NCBI RefSeq assembly: GCF_001006805.1
Contig: NZ_LN811355.1
Location: forward strand, 124,115-188,114
Source of the DNA: Microvirga massiliensis
Lineage (GTDB): Bacteria; Pseudomonadota; Alphaproteobacteria; Rhizobiales; Beijerinckiaceae
DNA length: 64,000 nucleotides
Direction: 5' to 3'
Position 1 is the first letter of the stretch; every line of letters starts with the position of its first letter. The translations under genes and the position numbers were made by a program. Below the pieces are notes generated by a model that worked only from the letters and a program-made list of their open reading frames with translations, had not been told where the DNA came from and did not search any database. This document shows, piece by piece, positions 8,977 to 18,253 of this stretch.

Positions 8977-10605
8977 TCAGACAAGGCGGCTTTGCTCGAC
9001 GGCGGCGCCGATGAAGCTCTCGAACAGCGGATGGGGCTCGAAAGGACGGGATTTCAGCTCCGGATGGAACTGGACACCGATGAACCACGGATGATTCTGA
9101 TACTCGACGATCTCGGGAAGCAGGCCATCGGGTGAGACACCCGAGAAGCGCAGCCCTTTCTCTTCAAGCCGTTCCCGATAGGCCATGTTCACCTCGAAGC
9201 GGTGACGGTGTCTTTCGGCAATCTCAGTCCCGCCGTAGATCCTGGACACCCGGCTACCGGGCTCCAGCCGGGCATGATAGGCGCCGAGCCGCATGGTGCC
9301 CCCCAGATCGCCTTCGGCGCTGCGGCGCTCGAGCTCGTTTCCTCGCAGCCATTCGGTCAGCAATCCGACGACGGGTTCGGATGTCGGACCGAACTCGGTC
9401 GAATTCGCCTCCGTGACCCCGGCAAGGTGGCGCGACGCTTCGATGACTGCCATTTGCATTCCGAAGCAGATGCCGAAATACGGAATTCTTCGCTCGCGGG
9501 CGTACTGAGCCGCGCGAATCTTTCCTTCTGCGCCGCGCTGCCCGAATCCGCCCGGGACAAGAATCCCATGCACGCCTTCGAGGAAAGGCGCCGGGTCTTC
9601 GCGCTCGAAGATCTCGCTTTCGATCCAATCGAGATTGACCTTCACGCGATGGGCGATGCCGCCGTGCTGGAGCGCCTCGATGAGCGATTTGTACGCATCC
9701 TTCAGTCCGGTATACTTGCCGACGATGGCGATGTTGACCTCGCCTTCCGGGTTGTGAATGCGAAATGCGATGTCTTGCCAGCGGGAGAGATCGGGCGGCG
9801 TCGAATGATCGAGTCCGAACGCGGCGAGCACCTCCGCGTCGAGACCTTCCGCATGATATCGCAGCGGCACCTCGTAGATCGAGGCGGCGTCGCGGGCCTC
9901 AATCACTGCGGTCTCTCGCACGTTGCAGAAGAGCGCGAGCTTGCGGCGCTCGTCCTTCGGGATTGCCCGATCGGTCCGGCAAAGCAGGATGTCCGGCTGA
10001 ATACCGATGGACCGGAGCTCGGCGACCGAATGCTGGGTCGGCTTCGTCTTGAGCTCGCCCGCCGAAGGGATGAAGGGGAGCAGCGTAAGATGAACGTAGA
10101 TCGCCTGCCCGCGCTCTAGATCGTTGCCGAGTTGGCGAATAGCTTCGAAGAACGGCAGGCCCTCGATATCGCCGACCGTCCCGCCGATCTCGACCAGAAC
10201 GAAATCGAAGCCTTCGTTTCCTGAAAGCACGAATTCCTTGATGGCGTTGGTGACGTGCGGGATCACCTGGATCGTTGCGCCGAGATACTCGCCGCGCCGT
10301 TCCTTCGTGATGATGTCGAGATAGATCCGGCCGGTCGTGATGTTGTCGGCCTTCGTCGCCGGCACTCCCGTGAAGCGCTCGTAGTGTCCGAGGTCGAGAT
10401 CGGTTTCTGCTCCATCGTCGGTGACGAAGACTTCCCCGTGCTGGTAGGGGCTCATCGTCCCGGGATCGACGTTGAGGTAAGGATCCAGCTTCCTGAGCCG
10501 AACCTTATAGCCCCTCGCCTGAAGGAGAGCTCCGAGAGCCGCTGAAGCGAGTCCCTTCCCGAGCGAAGAAACCACGCCGCCGGTGATGAATACGTACCGC
10601 GTCAT
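8977..10605 (-). CDS. pyrG: CTP synthase (glutamine-hydrolysing)
   Basis: Aminates UTP to CTP using ATP and glutamine-derived ammonia, the last step of pyrimidine nucleotide synthesis. The 542-residue protein has the synthetase domain (MTRYVFITGGVVSSLGKGLA, LDPYLNVDPGTMSPYQHGEV, LGHYERFTG) followed by a class I glutamine amidotransferase domain with the nucleophile in PYFGICFGMQMAVIEA and the His-Glu pair in VQFHPELKSRP. ATG 10605 is the universally conserved start and has GAGG about 8 bases upstream. It lies about 100 bases after secG, with a terminator hairpin between, and is followed by the VOC gene. Confidence 0.99.
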   Translation of the reverse strand: MTRYVFITGGVVSSLGKGLASAALGALLQARGYKVRLRKLDPYLNVDPGTMSPYQHGEVFVTDDGAETDLDLGHYERFTGVPATKADNITTGRIYLDIITKERRGEYLGATIQVIPHVTNAIKEFVLSGNEGFDFVLVEIGGTVGDIEGLPFFEAIRQLGNDLERGQAIYVHLTLLPFIPSAGELKTKPTQHSVAELRSIGIQPDILLCRTDRAIPKDERRKLALFCNVRETAVIEARDAASIYEVPLRYHAEGLDAEVLAAFGLDHSTPPDLSRWQDIAFRIHNPEGEVNIAIVGKYTGLKDAYKSLIEALQHGGIAHRVKVNLDWIESEIFEREDPAPFLEGVHGILVPGGFGQRGAEGKIRAAQYARERRIPYFGICFGMQMAVIEASRHLAGVTEANSTEFGPTSEPVVGLLTEWLRGNELERRSAEGDLGGTMRLGAYHARLEPGSRVSRIYGGTEIAERHRHRFEVNMAYRERLEEKGLRFSGVSPDGLLPEIVEYQNHPWFIGVQFHPELKSRPFEPHPLFESFIGAAVEQSRLV

Positions 10606-10684
10606 GGGCCTCGATCCATAAATTGGGGCCCCCGATTCGCCAATGCGGACCGAGGTGGCCACTGCCATTCATCTAACGTGAGAA

Positions 10685-10705
10685 GGGCCGGCTTTGGGCC
10701 GGCCC
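10685..10705 (-). terminator. Intrinsic terminator after secG
   Basis: Perfect 8-bp stem GGGCCGGC / GCCGGCCC with a 5-base loop, starting 5 bases after the secG stop. On the minus strand the hairpin is followed by TTCTCACGTT, a short imperfect T-rich tail. It would separate tpiA/secG transcription from pyrG. Confidence 0.7.
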
Positions 10706-10710
10706 CCGGT

Positions 10711-11142
10711 TCATTGCGACTGAGGTACCTGGGGCGCTGTCGGGGCAGCTGGTGCAGCCGGAGCAGCGGGTGGCGGCGTCGCCGGCTGTTCACCCTGAAG
10801 CCGCTGCAACTGCTCGAGCACACCGGGGCCTTGCCCTTCCGGCGCACTCTGCCCGGCCGGAGCCGTGGGAGCCGGCGTTGCGCCTTCGAAAATGGAACGG
10901 GGAGCGCTCCCCCAACTCGCGAAGATCGTGAGCAGGAGGCTCGTCAGGAAGAAGAGCGCGGCGAGGACCGCCGTGGCCCGGGTCAGCGCATTGGCCTGTC
11001 CGCGACCGGTCATGAAGCCGGAAACACCCCCGCCACCGCCGCCTCCGAGACCCAGGCCGCCTCCCTCTGATCGCTGCAGGAGCACCACGCCGATCAAGGC
11101 GAGCACGATAATCAGGTGAACGATGATGACGACAGTTTCCAT
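10711..11142 (-). CDS. secG: Preprotein translocase subunit SecG
   Basis: Small subunit of the SecYEG protein-conducting channel in the inner membrane. Residues 1-75 hold the SecG fold: a first helix (METVVIIVHLIIVLALIGVVLLQ), the glycine-rich cytoplasmic loop RSEGGGLGLGGGGGGG with FMTGRG, and a second helix (AVLAALFFLTSLLLTIFA). The remaining ~65 residues are an Ala/Pro/Gln-rich low-complexity tail typical of alphaproteobacterial SecG. Length 143 residues. It follows tpiA, as is common in proteobacteria, and precedes a terminator. Confidence 0.95.
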   Translation of the reverse strand: METVVIIVHLIIVLALIGVVLLQRSEGGGLGLGGGGGGGVSGFMTGRGQANALTRATAVLAALFFLTSLLLTIFASWGSAPRSIFEGATPAPTAPAGQSAPEGQGPGVLEQLQRLQGEQPATPPPAAPAAPAAPTAPQVPQSQ

Positions 11143-11157
11143 GAACCCAAAACCTCA

Positions 11158-11185
11158 AGCGGCCGAAGGAGTGACCCCGGCCGCT
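11158..11185 (-). other. Hairpin between tpiA and secG
   Basis: Inverted repeat AGCGGCCG / CGGCCGCT (8 bp) with a 12-base loop, ending 16 bases before the secG start codon. On the minus strand it is followed by TTGAGGTTTTGGG, which also contains the probable secG ribosome binding site (GAGG). It could be a tpiA attenuator/terminator or a structure that tunes secG translation; sequence alone does not decide. Confidence 0.4.
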
Positions 11186-11349
11186 CGTATCTCCGTATGC
11201 GGGCGCTGTAGCACAAATGTGCTCCGGAGCAAGGCTTTGCAAGCCGCCATCTGCCGCTCCTCCATCGCTGTGAGTCCCTCTGCCGAGGATCCGGACCCGG
11301 CATCGGAGATGCTGCTCAGCTTGGCTCGATGACAGCCCCGCTGTCCAGG

Positions 11350-12114
11350 CTACGAGGTATAGGCGCTCGCGATCCCGAGGAAGTCGGCAGCCGCGAGGCT
11401 CGCGCCTCCGACAAGGGCTCCGTCGACGTCCGGAACCCGGAGAAGCTCGACGGCATTCGCGGGTTTCACTGAGCCGCCATAAAGGATTCGCACCTGATTC
11501 TGCTCGGCAGGGCCCAGGATCTTTCCGAGTTCCGCGCGGATGAGCGCATGCACCTCGGCGACGTCCCCAACGGTCGGAGTCAGGCCGGTCCCAATTGCCC
11601 AGACCGGCTCATAGGCCACGACAAGTTCGGCCGCGGTGGAGTCCTTGGGCACGGAGCCTCTGAGTTGCGCTGAAACGACCTCCAACACTTTCCCGGCCTC
11701 GCGCTCCTCCCGCGTCTCGCCGACGCAGACAATGGCGACAAGGCCTGCACGGCGGGCTGCCAGCGCCTTGGCGTGAACGTCTGCATCGCTCTCGTGATGG
11801 TACTGGCGCCGTTCCGAGTGACCTACGATCACGAACTGTGCCCCGGCATCGGCCAGCATCTCGGCCGATATGTCTCCAGTATAGGCACCGGCCCCCTTGG
11901 CGTGGCAGTCCTGACCTCCGATCTTGACCGCGGAGCCCCTCGCCGCATCGGCGAACTCGTGCACCAGGGTCGCTGGTGGACAGACCAGCAGGTCGGCACG
12001 ATCCCGCAGCTCTGCAGACACGCCGCTCGCGATCCCGCGCAGGACGTCGACCGAGGGCCGAAGCCCGTTCATTTTCCAGTTCCCTGCCACCAGGGGGCGC
12101 GGCCTTTCAGACAT
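11350..12114 (-). CDS. tpiA: Triosephosphate isomerase
   Basis: Interconverts dihydroxyacetone phosphate and glyceraldehyde 3-phosphate; a TIM-barrel homodimer. Catalytic residues are visible: Asn12 and Lys14 in AGNWKMNG, His99 in FVIVGHSERR, Glu169 in VVAYEPVWAIGTG, and the phosphate-binding loop ILYGGSVKPANA. The protein is 254 residues. The frame extends 47 codons upstream, but the ATG at 12114 starts the conserved protein and has GGAGGAG 8 bases before it. Divergent from ppiD across a 255-base gap, where I see only a 7-bp inverted repeat (12185-12191 with 12211-12217). Confidence 0.98.
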   Translation of the reverse strand: MSERPRPLVAGNWKMNGLRPSVDVLRGIASGVSAELRDRADLLVCPPATLVHEFADAARGSAVKIGGQDCHAKGAGAYTGDISAEMLADAGAQFVIVGHSERRQYHHESDADVHAKALAARRAGLVAIVCVGETREEREAGKVLEVVSAQLRGSVPKDSTAAELVVAYEPVWAIGTGLTPTVGDVAEVHALIRAELGKILGPAEQNQVRILYGGSVKPANAVELLRVPDVDGALVGGASLAAADFLGIASAYTS

Positions 12115-12369
12115 CGTGAACTCCTCCACGCATGACCCTTCCCGAAACAGGCGATCAGCCAGGAAGGGCCAGTTCGAACGGGCGATGGAGCTGCGCGCAA
12201 TCACGCGTCGGCTCCATTGTGGTGAATTGGATCGGCGGAATGAGCCAGGAGCCACCTTGGCTGCACCGATTCACTAGCAGAGAGCCTCGCGCCGATTCAA
12301 CCGGCGGCCTTTCCCGGCAAGCACCAATCGGGTATCCGCTCCTCCCAGCGAGTTTTGGGCAGGAACGAG

Positions 12370-14268
12370 ATGCTTCAGAGTTTTCGAAAGGCCGGACAGA
12401 GCCTTGTCGGCAAGACCATTGCCACAGTGCTGTTCGGGCTTCTGATCTTCAGCTTCGCGATCTGGGGCATCGGCGATATCTTCAGGGGCACTCCTCGGAA
12501 CAGCGTCGCCCGTGTCGGAGGCGTCGAAATCTCGGTGGAACAGTTCCGAACCGCCTACAACAACGAGATCCAGCGACTGAGCCGCCAGTTCCGGACCAAT
12601 CTCGGGCCAGAGCAGGCTCGCGCCCTCGGGATCGATCAGCGCGTTCTTGGACAACTTGTGAACGAGGCTCTCCTCAACGAGCGCGCCAAAGCGCTCGGCC
12701 TCAGCGTGTCGGACCAGCTCGTGGCCCGCTCCGTTCTGGAGGAGCCCGCGTTCCGTGGAGCCGACGGCCAGTTCAATCGGCCGGCCTTCGAGGAAGCTCT
12801 GCGCAGCGCCGGCCTCAGCGAGGCCGGATTCGTGCAGGAGCAGCGAGCGCTTCTGATGCGGCAGCACATCGCATCCGCCGCTGCCAGCGAGCCGCCTGTC
12901 CCGGGTGCCGCCATCGACGCGCTCCATCGCTACCTCAACGAGCGGCGCTCCGCGTCATCCTTCATCCTTGGCCCGGCGGCCGCCGGTGAGATCCCAGCCC
13001 CTTCGGACGCCGATCTCCAGGCCTTCTTCGAGGAAAGAAAGGCCTCCTATCGAGCCCCCGAATACCGGTCGGCCAGCATTCTCGAGCTCGATGCCTCGAA
13101 GATCGCGAAACCCGAGAGCGTCTCCGATGCCGATGCACGTCAGCGCTACGAGCAGAGCAAGGACGCGTTCGGGACGCCCGAGCGGCGGACCTTTCAACAG
13201 ATCGTTTTTCCCAATCCTGAAGAAGCCAAGGCAGCGGCAGAGCGGCTGAGTCAAGGCCTTACGTTTGAGGCGCTCGCGGCCGAGCGCAACATACCACCCC
13301 AGGATCTGACGATCGGCACCTTCAGCCGGACGGAAATGCTCGACCCTGCTGTCGCAGAAGCAGCCTTCTCGCTCCAGGAGGGACAGACCAGCGGTCCCGT
13401 CGAGGGACGCTTCGGCACGGTCCTGGTACATGTCACGAAGATCGAGCCGGAATCGGTGCGCCCCTTCGAAGAGGTTGTCGGCGAGGTGAAGAGCACGATT
13501 GCGAATGAGCGCGCGCGCGCCGAAATCGAGAGCATCCACGACAAGATCGAGGACATGCGTGCCGGAGCCCGGCCGCTCAAGGAGATCGCTGCCGAAACGA
13601 ACCTCAGTGTCCAGGAGATCCCCGCCATCGACCAGAACGATACCGACAAGCAGGGAAACAAGGTCGAATTGCCCCAGCGCGACGCGCTCGTTCGAGCCAT
13701 TTTCGAATCCGACATCGGCGTCGATAACGAGGCGATCAGAACCAGCACCGGCGGATACGTCTGGTTCGACGTCACAAACATCGAACCGGCTCGGGATCGT
13801 ACGCTCGAAGAGGTGAAGGACCAGGTTACGCGCCAGTGGCGCGAAAATGCGATCGCGGATCGTCTCGCCGAGCGCGCCCGCCAATTCGTAGAGCGTCTCG
13901 GGAAAGGAGAATCTCTCGAGGCCCTTGCAACCGAAGCCGGCGTTTCCACCAAGGTAGTGACCGAGTTGACGCGGCGCTCTCCGAAGGACGACCTGTCCGC
14001 TGATGTGGTCGCCCGTATTTTCGCGACGCCGGTTGGACAGGCGGCACATGCTGCAAACGGGCCCGATACCCGCGCCGTCTTCGTGGTCAAGGAGGCTACG
14101 GTGCCGCCTCTCGTACGCAGCACGCAGGAGGCTCAGCGCATCGAGGATCAACTCCGGGCCGCCTTGAGTGATGATCTGATGGCGCAGTTCCTTGCAGCGA
14201 CGCAACGGGACGTCCCAGTTACGATCAACCAGGCGGCCATCAGCCAGGTCGTCGGCGGGAGCCTCTGA
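12370..14268 (+). CDS. ppiD: Peptidylprolyl isomerase, PpiD/SurA-N type periplasmic folding factor
   Basis: Membrane-anchored periplasmic chaperone of the parvulin family that acts on proteins emerging from the Sec channel. It has a short cytoplasmic N-terminus, one membrane helix (about 17-36, TIATVLFGLLIFSFAIWGIG), a SurA-N-like chaperone domain (about 40-170) and a parvulin-like domain around residues 255-355 (TFQQIVFPN, GLTFEALA, GTFSRTEMLDPAVAEAAFSL, GRFGTVLVHVTKIEPESVRPFEEV), then a long C-terminal region. The 632-residue length is normal for PpiD. ATG 12370 has AGGA 9 bases upstream and is preferred to the in-frame TTG at 12355. It lies directly before trpE and may share its transcript. 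Confidence 0.93.
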   Translation: MLQSFRKAGQSLVGKTIATVLFGLLIFSFAIWGIGDIFRGTPRNSVARVGGVEISVEQFRTAYNNEIQRLSRQFRTNLGPEQARALGIDQRVLGQLVNEALLNERAKALGLSVSDQLVARSVLEEPAFRGADGQFNRPAFEEALRSAGLSEAGFVQEQRALLMRQHIASAAASEPPVPGAAIDALHRYLNERRSASSFILGPAAAGEIPAPSDADLQAFFEERKASYRAPEYRSASILELDASKIAKPESVSDADARQRYEQSKDAFGTPERRTFQQIVFPNPEEAKAAAERLSQGLTFEALAAERNIPPQDLTIGTFSRTEMLDPAVAEAAFSLQEGQTSGPVEGRFGTVLVHVTKIEPESVRPFEEVVGEVKSTIANERARAEIESIHDKIEDMRAGARPLKEIAAETNLSVQEIPAIDQNDTDKQGNKVELPQRDALVRAIFESDIGVDNEAIRTSTGGYVWFDVTNIEPARDRTLEEVKDQVTRQWRENAIADRLAERARQFVERLGKGESLEALATEAGVSTKVVTELTRRSPKDDLSADVVARIFATPVGQAAHAANGPDTRAVFVVKEATVPPLVRSTQEAQRIEDQLRAALSDDLMAQFLAATQRDVPVTINQAAISQVVGGSL

Positions 14269-14277
14269 CCCGTGATC

Positions 14278-15777
14278 ATGCCTGCCTTCGAGGATTTTGC
14301 CGAAGCCTACTCGAATGAGCGTGCCTGCCTCGTACGGACGGCCCTCATCGGGGATCTCCTCACACCTGTTGCTGCATTCCTGAAGCTGCGGCAGGTTGCC
14401 ACAGGGCCGGCATTCCTTCTCGAGTCCGTCGAGGGCGGTGCCGTGCGGGGAAGATACTCGATGATCGGGCTCAATCCGGACCTGATCTGGCGGTGTTCCA
14501 CGGGGCAGGCATCGCTGCAGCGCGGGGACGGACCTCCCCGTGACGAGATGCTTCCTCCCCTGGAAAGTCTCCGGGCCCTGATTGCCGAAAGCGCTCTGCC
14601 CGACGAGCCCGACACTCCGCCGATGGCTGCCGGATTGTTCGGCTATCTCGGCTACGACATGGTCCGGCAGATGGAGCGGCTCCCGGCGCCTAACCCAGAT
14701 GTGCTGGAAGTCCCGGATGCCGTGCTCATCCGGCCGACCGTGATGGTCGTGTTCGATGCGGTCAAGGACGAGGTCTCCCTGATCACGCCGGTGCGCCCCC
14801 GAGCCGGTCTTGGCGCGAAGGCTGCCTATGAAGCAGCATTGGAAAGGCTCGACGCTGTAACCGCGGCCCTCGAGCGCCCCCTGCCCTTCGAGGAGCCGAC
14901 GAACGCCGCTGCATTCCGTTTCGAGGCTCCGGTCTCGAACACGAGCCCGGCCGAGTATCGCGGCATGGTCGAGCGCGCGAAGGAATACATTCGGGCAGGC
15001 GACGTGTTCCAGGTAGTGCTCTCGCAACGCTTCGAGACCGACTTCACGCTCCCGGCCTTTGCGCTCTATCGGTCCCTGAGGCGGATCAATCCGGCCCCCT
15101 TCCTCTGCTACCTCGATTTCGAGGAGTTTCAGATCGTCTGCTCGTCACCGGAAATCCTCGTCCGGGTCCGCGACGGGACCGTCACGATCCGCCCGATCGC
15201 CGGGACGAGACCGCGCGGGGCCACGCCGACGGAGGATCGCGCTCACGCGGAAAGCCTCTTGGCCGATGAGAAGGAACGTGCCGAGCATCTCATGCTCCTC
15301 GATCTCGGCCGTAACGACGTCGGGCGCGTTGCTTCCTACGGCACCGTTACGGTGACTGACTCGTTCTTTCTCGAGTTCTATAGCCAGGTCATGCACATCG
15401 TCTCGAACGTCGAGGGACGCCTCAAGGAAGGCTGCGATGCCCTCGATGCACTCGTGGCCGGCTTTCCCGCGGGAACGGTCTCAGGAGCGCCGAAGGTCCG
15501 GGCGATGGAAATCATCGACGAACTCGAGAAGGATAAGCGCGGACCCTACGCGGGGTGCATCGGCTATTTCGGCGCCAACGGCGAGATGGACACCTGCATC
15601 GTACTCCGCACCGCAGTAGTGAAGGACGGCCGGATGTTCGTGCAGGCGGGCGCCGGAATCGTCCACGACTCGGACCCGACCTCCGAACAGACGGAATGCA
15701 TAAACAAGGCGAAGGCACTCTTCCGGGCTGCCGAGGATGCGGTTCGATTTGCGAGCCGTGCGAGTTTCGGACAATAG
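14278..15777 (+). CDS. trpE: Anthranilate synthase component I
   Basis: Converts chorismate to anthranilate with ammonia supplied by TrpG; first committed step of tryptophan synthesis. The C-terminal chorismate-binding domain is clear: IRAGDVFQVVLSQRF, YLDFEEFQIVCSSPEILVRV, TIRPIAGTRPRG, DLGRNDVGRV, FPAGTVSGAPKVRAMEII and the final FVQAGAGIVHDSDPTSEQ. The N-terminal half holds the tryptophan-feedback region (LLESVEGGAVRGRYSMIGL). At 499 residues it is a stand-alone TrpE, unlike the fused TrpEG of Rhizobium/Sinorhizobium. ATG 14278 gives the usual family N-terminus; a GTG at 14272, better spaced from GGGAG, is an alternative. I find no leader peptide or attenuator before it. Confidence 0.97.
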   Translation: MPAFEDFAEAYSNERACLVRTALIGDLLTPVAAFLKLRQVATGPAFLLESVEGGAVRGRYSMIGLNPDLIWRCSTGQASLQRGDGPPRDEMLPPLESLRALIAESALPDEPDTPPMAAGLFGYLGYDMVRQMERLPAPNPDVLEVPDAVLIRPTVMVVFDAVKDEVSLITPVRPRAGLGAKAAYEAALERLDAVTAALERPLPFEEPTNAAAFRFEAPVSNTSPAEYRGMVERAKEYIRAGDVFQVVLSQRFETDFTLPAFALYRSLRRINPAPFLCYLDFEEFQIVCSSPEILVRVRDGTVTIRPIAGTRPRGATPTEDRAHAESLLADEKERAEHLMLLDLGRNDVGRVASYGTVTVTDSFFLEFYSQVMHIVSNVEGRLKEGCDALDALVAGFPAGTVSGAPKVRAMEIIDELEKDKRGPYAGCIGYFGANGEMDTCIVLRTAVVKDGRMFVQAGAGIVHDSDPTSEQTECINKAKALFRAAEDAVRFASRASFGQ

Positions 15778-15820
15778 GCTCCCTTGACCGATAACTCTCG
15801 CTCGGCGACGGTGCGCCGCC

Positions 15821-16429
15821 ATGTCCAGCGTCCTCGTCGTCGATAACTATGACTCCTTCACCTGGAATCTCGTTCACCTGATCGCCCCTATGGTCGATAG
15901 GGTCGAGGTCGTCCGAAACGACGAAACCACTGCGCTATCGATCCTCGAGGCTCGGCCGGACGCGGTCATCCTGTCGCCCGGCCCCTGCACGCCCACCGAG
16001 GCCGGGATCTCCCTCGAGGTGGTCGAGAGGTGCGGCACCGAGATCCCAATCTTCGGTGTCTGCCTCGGCCTTCAGACGATCGGCCAAGCCTTCGGCGGAT
16101 CCGTCGTCCGAGCGCCCGTCCCGATGCACGGGAAAGTGAGCACGATCCGCCACAGCGGCGCGTTCGTCTTCCGCGGGATCAACACCGCCTTCGAGGCCAC
16201 CCGGTACCATTCTCTCGTGATCGATCGCGAGACGTGCCCAGCTGATCTTCTCGTTACGGCCGACACGGAGGACGGTCTCATCATGGCCGCCTCTCATCGG
16301 CGGCTTCCGCTACACGGCGTCCAGTTCCATCCGGAGAGCATCCGGTCGGAACATGGAGAAACCATCATTCGCAACTTCCTGGAACTCGCCGCGGCCTGGC
16401 ACGCGTCCCGTTCCCTCGCGCGTCACTGA
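15821..16429 (+). CDS. trpG: Anthranilate synthase component II (glutamine amidotransferase)
   Basis: Hydrolyses glutamine and channels ammonia to TrpE. It is a class I glutamine amidotransferase of 202 residues with DNYDSFTWNLVH at the N-terminus, ILSPGPCTPTEAG, nucleophile Cys81 in GVCLGLQTIGQAFGG, and His170/Glu172 in GVQFHPESI. It lies 43 bases after trpE and 6 bases before trpD. Similarity to the folate-pathway PabA is strong, but placement between trpE and trpD makes TrpG the natural call; a single protein may serve both pathways. Confidence 0.96.
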   Translation: MSSVLVVDNYDSFTWNLVHLIAPMVDRVEVVRNDETTALSILEARPDAVILSPGPCTPTEAGISLEVVERCGTEIPIFGVCLGLQTIGQAFGGSVVRAPVPMHGKVSTIRHSGAFVFRGINTAFEATRYHSLVIDRETCPADLLVTADTEDGLIMAASHRRLPLHGVQFHPESIRSEHGETIIRNFLELAAAWHASRSLARH

Positions 16430-16435
16430 GCTCCG

Positions 16436-17449
16436 ATGGAAACATTCAAACCATTCCTCGCCAAGGTAGCGGCGGGCGCGTCCTTGAGCCGTGAGGAGGC
16501 GCGCTCCGCCTTCGACGCTCTCCTCTCGGGAGAAGTGACGCCTGCACAAGCGGGCGCCTTTCTCATGGCTCTCCGCGTCAGGGGAGAGGCGCTCGACGAG
16601 ATCATCGGCGCCGTTACGGCCATGCGAGGTCGGATGCTGCGCGTCGATGCTCCGCCAGGCACGATCGACATCGTGGGTACGGGGGGAGACCACTCGGGCA
16701 GCTACAACATCTCGACGCTGGCCTCGATCATCGTCGCCGCGTGCGGAGTTCCCGTCGCGAAGCACGGCAATAGGGCTGCCTCGTCACGTTCCGGAGCTGC
16801 CGATGTCCTTGCTGCTCTCGGCGTCAGGCTCGGCCTCGATCCGAATGGCCTCGCGCTCTGCCTTCGGGAGGCCAGCGTCTGTTTCATGTTCGCACAGGCG
16901 CATCACGCCTCAATGCGGCACGTCGCGCCGGTCCGGGTGGAGCTTGGGACGCGAACGCTCTTCAATCTTCTTGGACCGCTCGCGAACCCGGCCGGCGTAC
17001 GCCGTCAGCTTCTGGGCGTCTTCTCGGAGAGCTGGCTCGAGCCGCTGACACAGGTCCTCAAGGAACTCGGGTCGGAGCGGGTCTGGACGGTGCACGGATC
17101 CGATGGGCTCGATGAAATCACCACGACCGGGCCGACGCATGTGGTTGCGCTGGAGAACGGTGAAATCCGACGCTTCACGATCAGCCCGGAGGAAGTCGGC
17201 TTGGCTCGAGCCCGTCCCGAGGACCTGAAAGGTGCCGATCCGGAGCACAATGCGCGGCAGCTCCGTGCGGTGCTGGACGGTGCACGATCGTCCTACCGGG
17301 ACATTGCGGTATTCAATGCCGGGGCCGCGCTGGTCGTGGCCGGGAAATCGGAGAACCTCGCGGCGGGCGTGGAAACCGCGGCGCGCGCCATCGACAGCGG
17401 CGCCGCTAGGGCCACACTCCAGCAGCTCATCGAAGTCTCCAATCGGTAA
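16436..17449 (+). CDS. trpD: Anthranilate phosphoribosyltransferase
   Basis: Transfers phosphoribose from PRPP to anthranilate, second step of tryptophan synthesis. The glycine-rich PRPP loop GTGGDHSGS is at residues 81-89, the conserved KHGNRAASSRSGAAD at 109-123, and the DGLDE metal site (VHGSDGLDEITTTGPT) lies about two-thirds along. Its 337 residues match the family. It starts 6 bases after trpG and ends 6 bases before trpC, so it is in one operon with both. Confidence 0.98.
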   Translation: METFKPFLAKVAAGASLSREEARSAFDALLSGEVTPAQAGAFLMALRVRGEALDEIIGAVTAMRGRMLRVDAPPGTIDIVGTGGDHSGSYNISTLASIIVAACGVPVAKHGNRAASSRSGAADVLAALGVRLGLDPNGLALCLREASVCFMFAQAHHASMRHVAPVRVELGTRTLFNLLGPLANPAGVRRQLLGVFSESWLEPLTQVLKELGSERVWTVHGSDGLDEITTTGPTHVVALENGEIRRFTISPEEVGLARARPEDLKGADPEHNARQLRAVLDGARSSYRDIAVFNAGAALVVAGKSENLAAGVETAARAIDSGAARATLQQLIEVSNR

Positions 17450-17455
17450 ATCGCC

Positions 17456-18253
17456 ATGACCGACGTCCTTGCGCGGATCGAGAGCTATAAGCGGCGCGAG
17501 ATCGCCTCTGCACGGGCCGCCGTTCCGCCTGCTGTCATCGAGCGCCGTGCAATCGAGGCGCCGCGTGCGCGAGGCTTTGCATCTGCGATCATGCAGAAGC
17601 TCGATGCCGGCGAGTTTGCGCTCATCGCCGAGATCAAGAAGGCGAGCCCTTCCAAAGGACTTATACGGGCCGATTTCGATCCGCCTTCCCTCGCCCGCGC
17701 CTATGCGGACGGTGGTGCCGCCTGTCTGTCGGTCCTTACCGATGAGCCGTCCTTCCAAGGGCGCCCCGAATATCTCACCGCGGCCCGCGAGGCGTCCGGT
17801 CTCCCGGCCTTACGCAAGGATTTCCTGTTCGATCCTTACCAGGTCTTCGAAGCGCGCAGCTGGGGCGCGGATTGCATCCTCGTCATCATGGCGAGCGTCA
17901 CGGACGCAATCGCGCGGGAGCTCATAACGATTGCCCGCGAGCTCGGGATGGATGCTCTGGTCGAGGTACACGACAGGGATGAGTTGGATCGCGCTCTGCA
18001 GCTCGACGCACGGCTTCTCGGCATCAACAATCGGAATCTCCGCACGTTCGAGGTCTCTCTCGCCGTGAGCGAAGAGTTGGCCATACGCGTTCCGGCCGAC
18101 AGGATCATCGTCGGCGAGAGCGGCATCAGCACTCACGCGGATCTGCAGCGTCTCGCTCGGAGCGGAATCCGCACGTTTCTGGTAGGCGAAAGTCTCATGC
18201 GGTGCGCCGATGTGGCAGGTGCGACGCGCAGCCTGCTGCAGGGAGAGGCGTGA
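17456..18253 (+). CDS. trpC: Indole-3-glycerol phosphate synthase
   Basis: Closes the indole ring from carboxyphenylamino-deoxyribulose phosphate. It is a 265-residue TIM barrel with all blocks in order: IAEIKKASPSKG, GAACLSVLTDEPSFQG, ALRKDFLFDPYQVFEARSWG, LVEVHDRDELDRAL, LGINNRNLRTFEV and VGESGISTHADLQRL, which hold the catalytic lysines and glutamates and the phosphate site. It is a stand-alone enzyme, not fused to TrpF as in E. coli. Its TGA overlaps the moaC ATG by one base (TGATG), linking tryptophan and molybdopterin genes on one message. trpF, trpB and trpA are not in this window. Confidence 0.98.
   Translation: MTDVLARIESYKRREIASARAAVPPAVIERRAIEAPRARGFASAIMQKLDAGEFALIAEIKKASPSKGLIRADFDPPSLARAYADGGAACLSVLTDEPSFQGRPEYLTAAREASGLPALRKDFLFDPYQVFEARSWGADCILVIMASVTDAIARELITIARELGMDALVEVHDRDELDRALQLDARLLGINNRNLRTFEVSLAVSEELAIRVPADRIIVGESGISTHADLQRLARSGIRTFLVGESLMRCADVAGATRSLLQGEA

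Noticed and set aside
14200..14277. Tryptophan attenuator before trpE
   Set aside because: trpE follows ppiD by fewer than 10 bases. There is no leader peptide with tandem Trp codons and no terminator/antiterminator pair.
12955..15027. 690-codon open frame on the minus strand
   Set aside because: It runs antisense through ppiD and trpE, both of which have clear homology. Long antisense frames are expected in GC-rich codon usage, and its composition (many His, Arg, Gly) matches no family.
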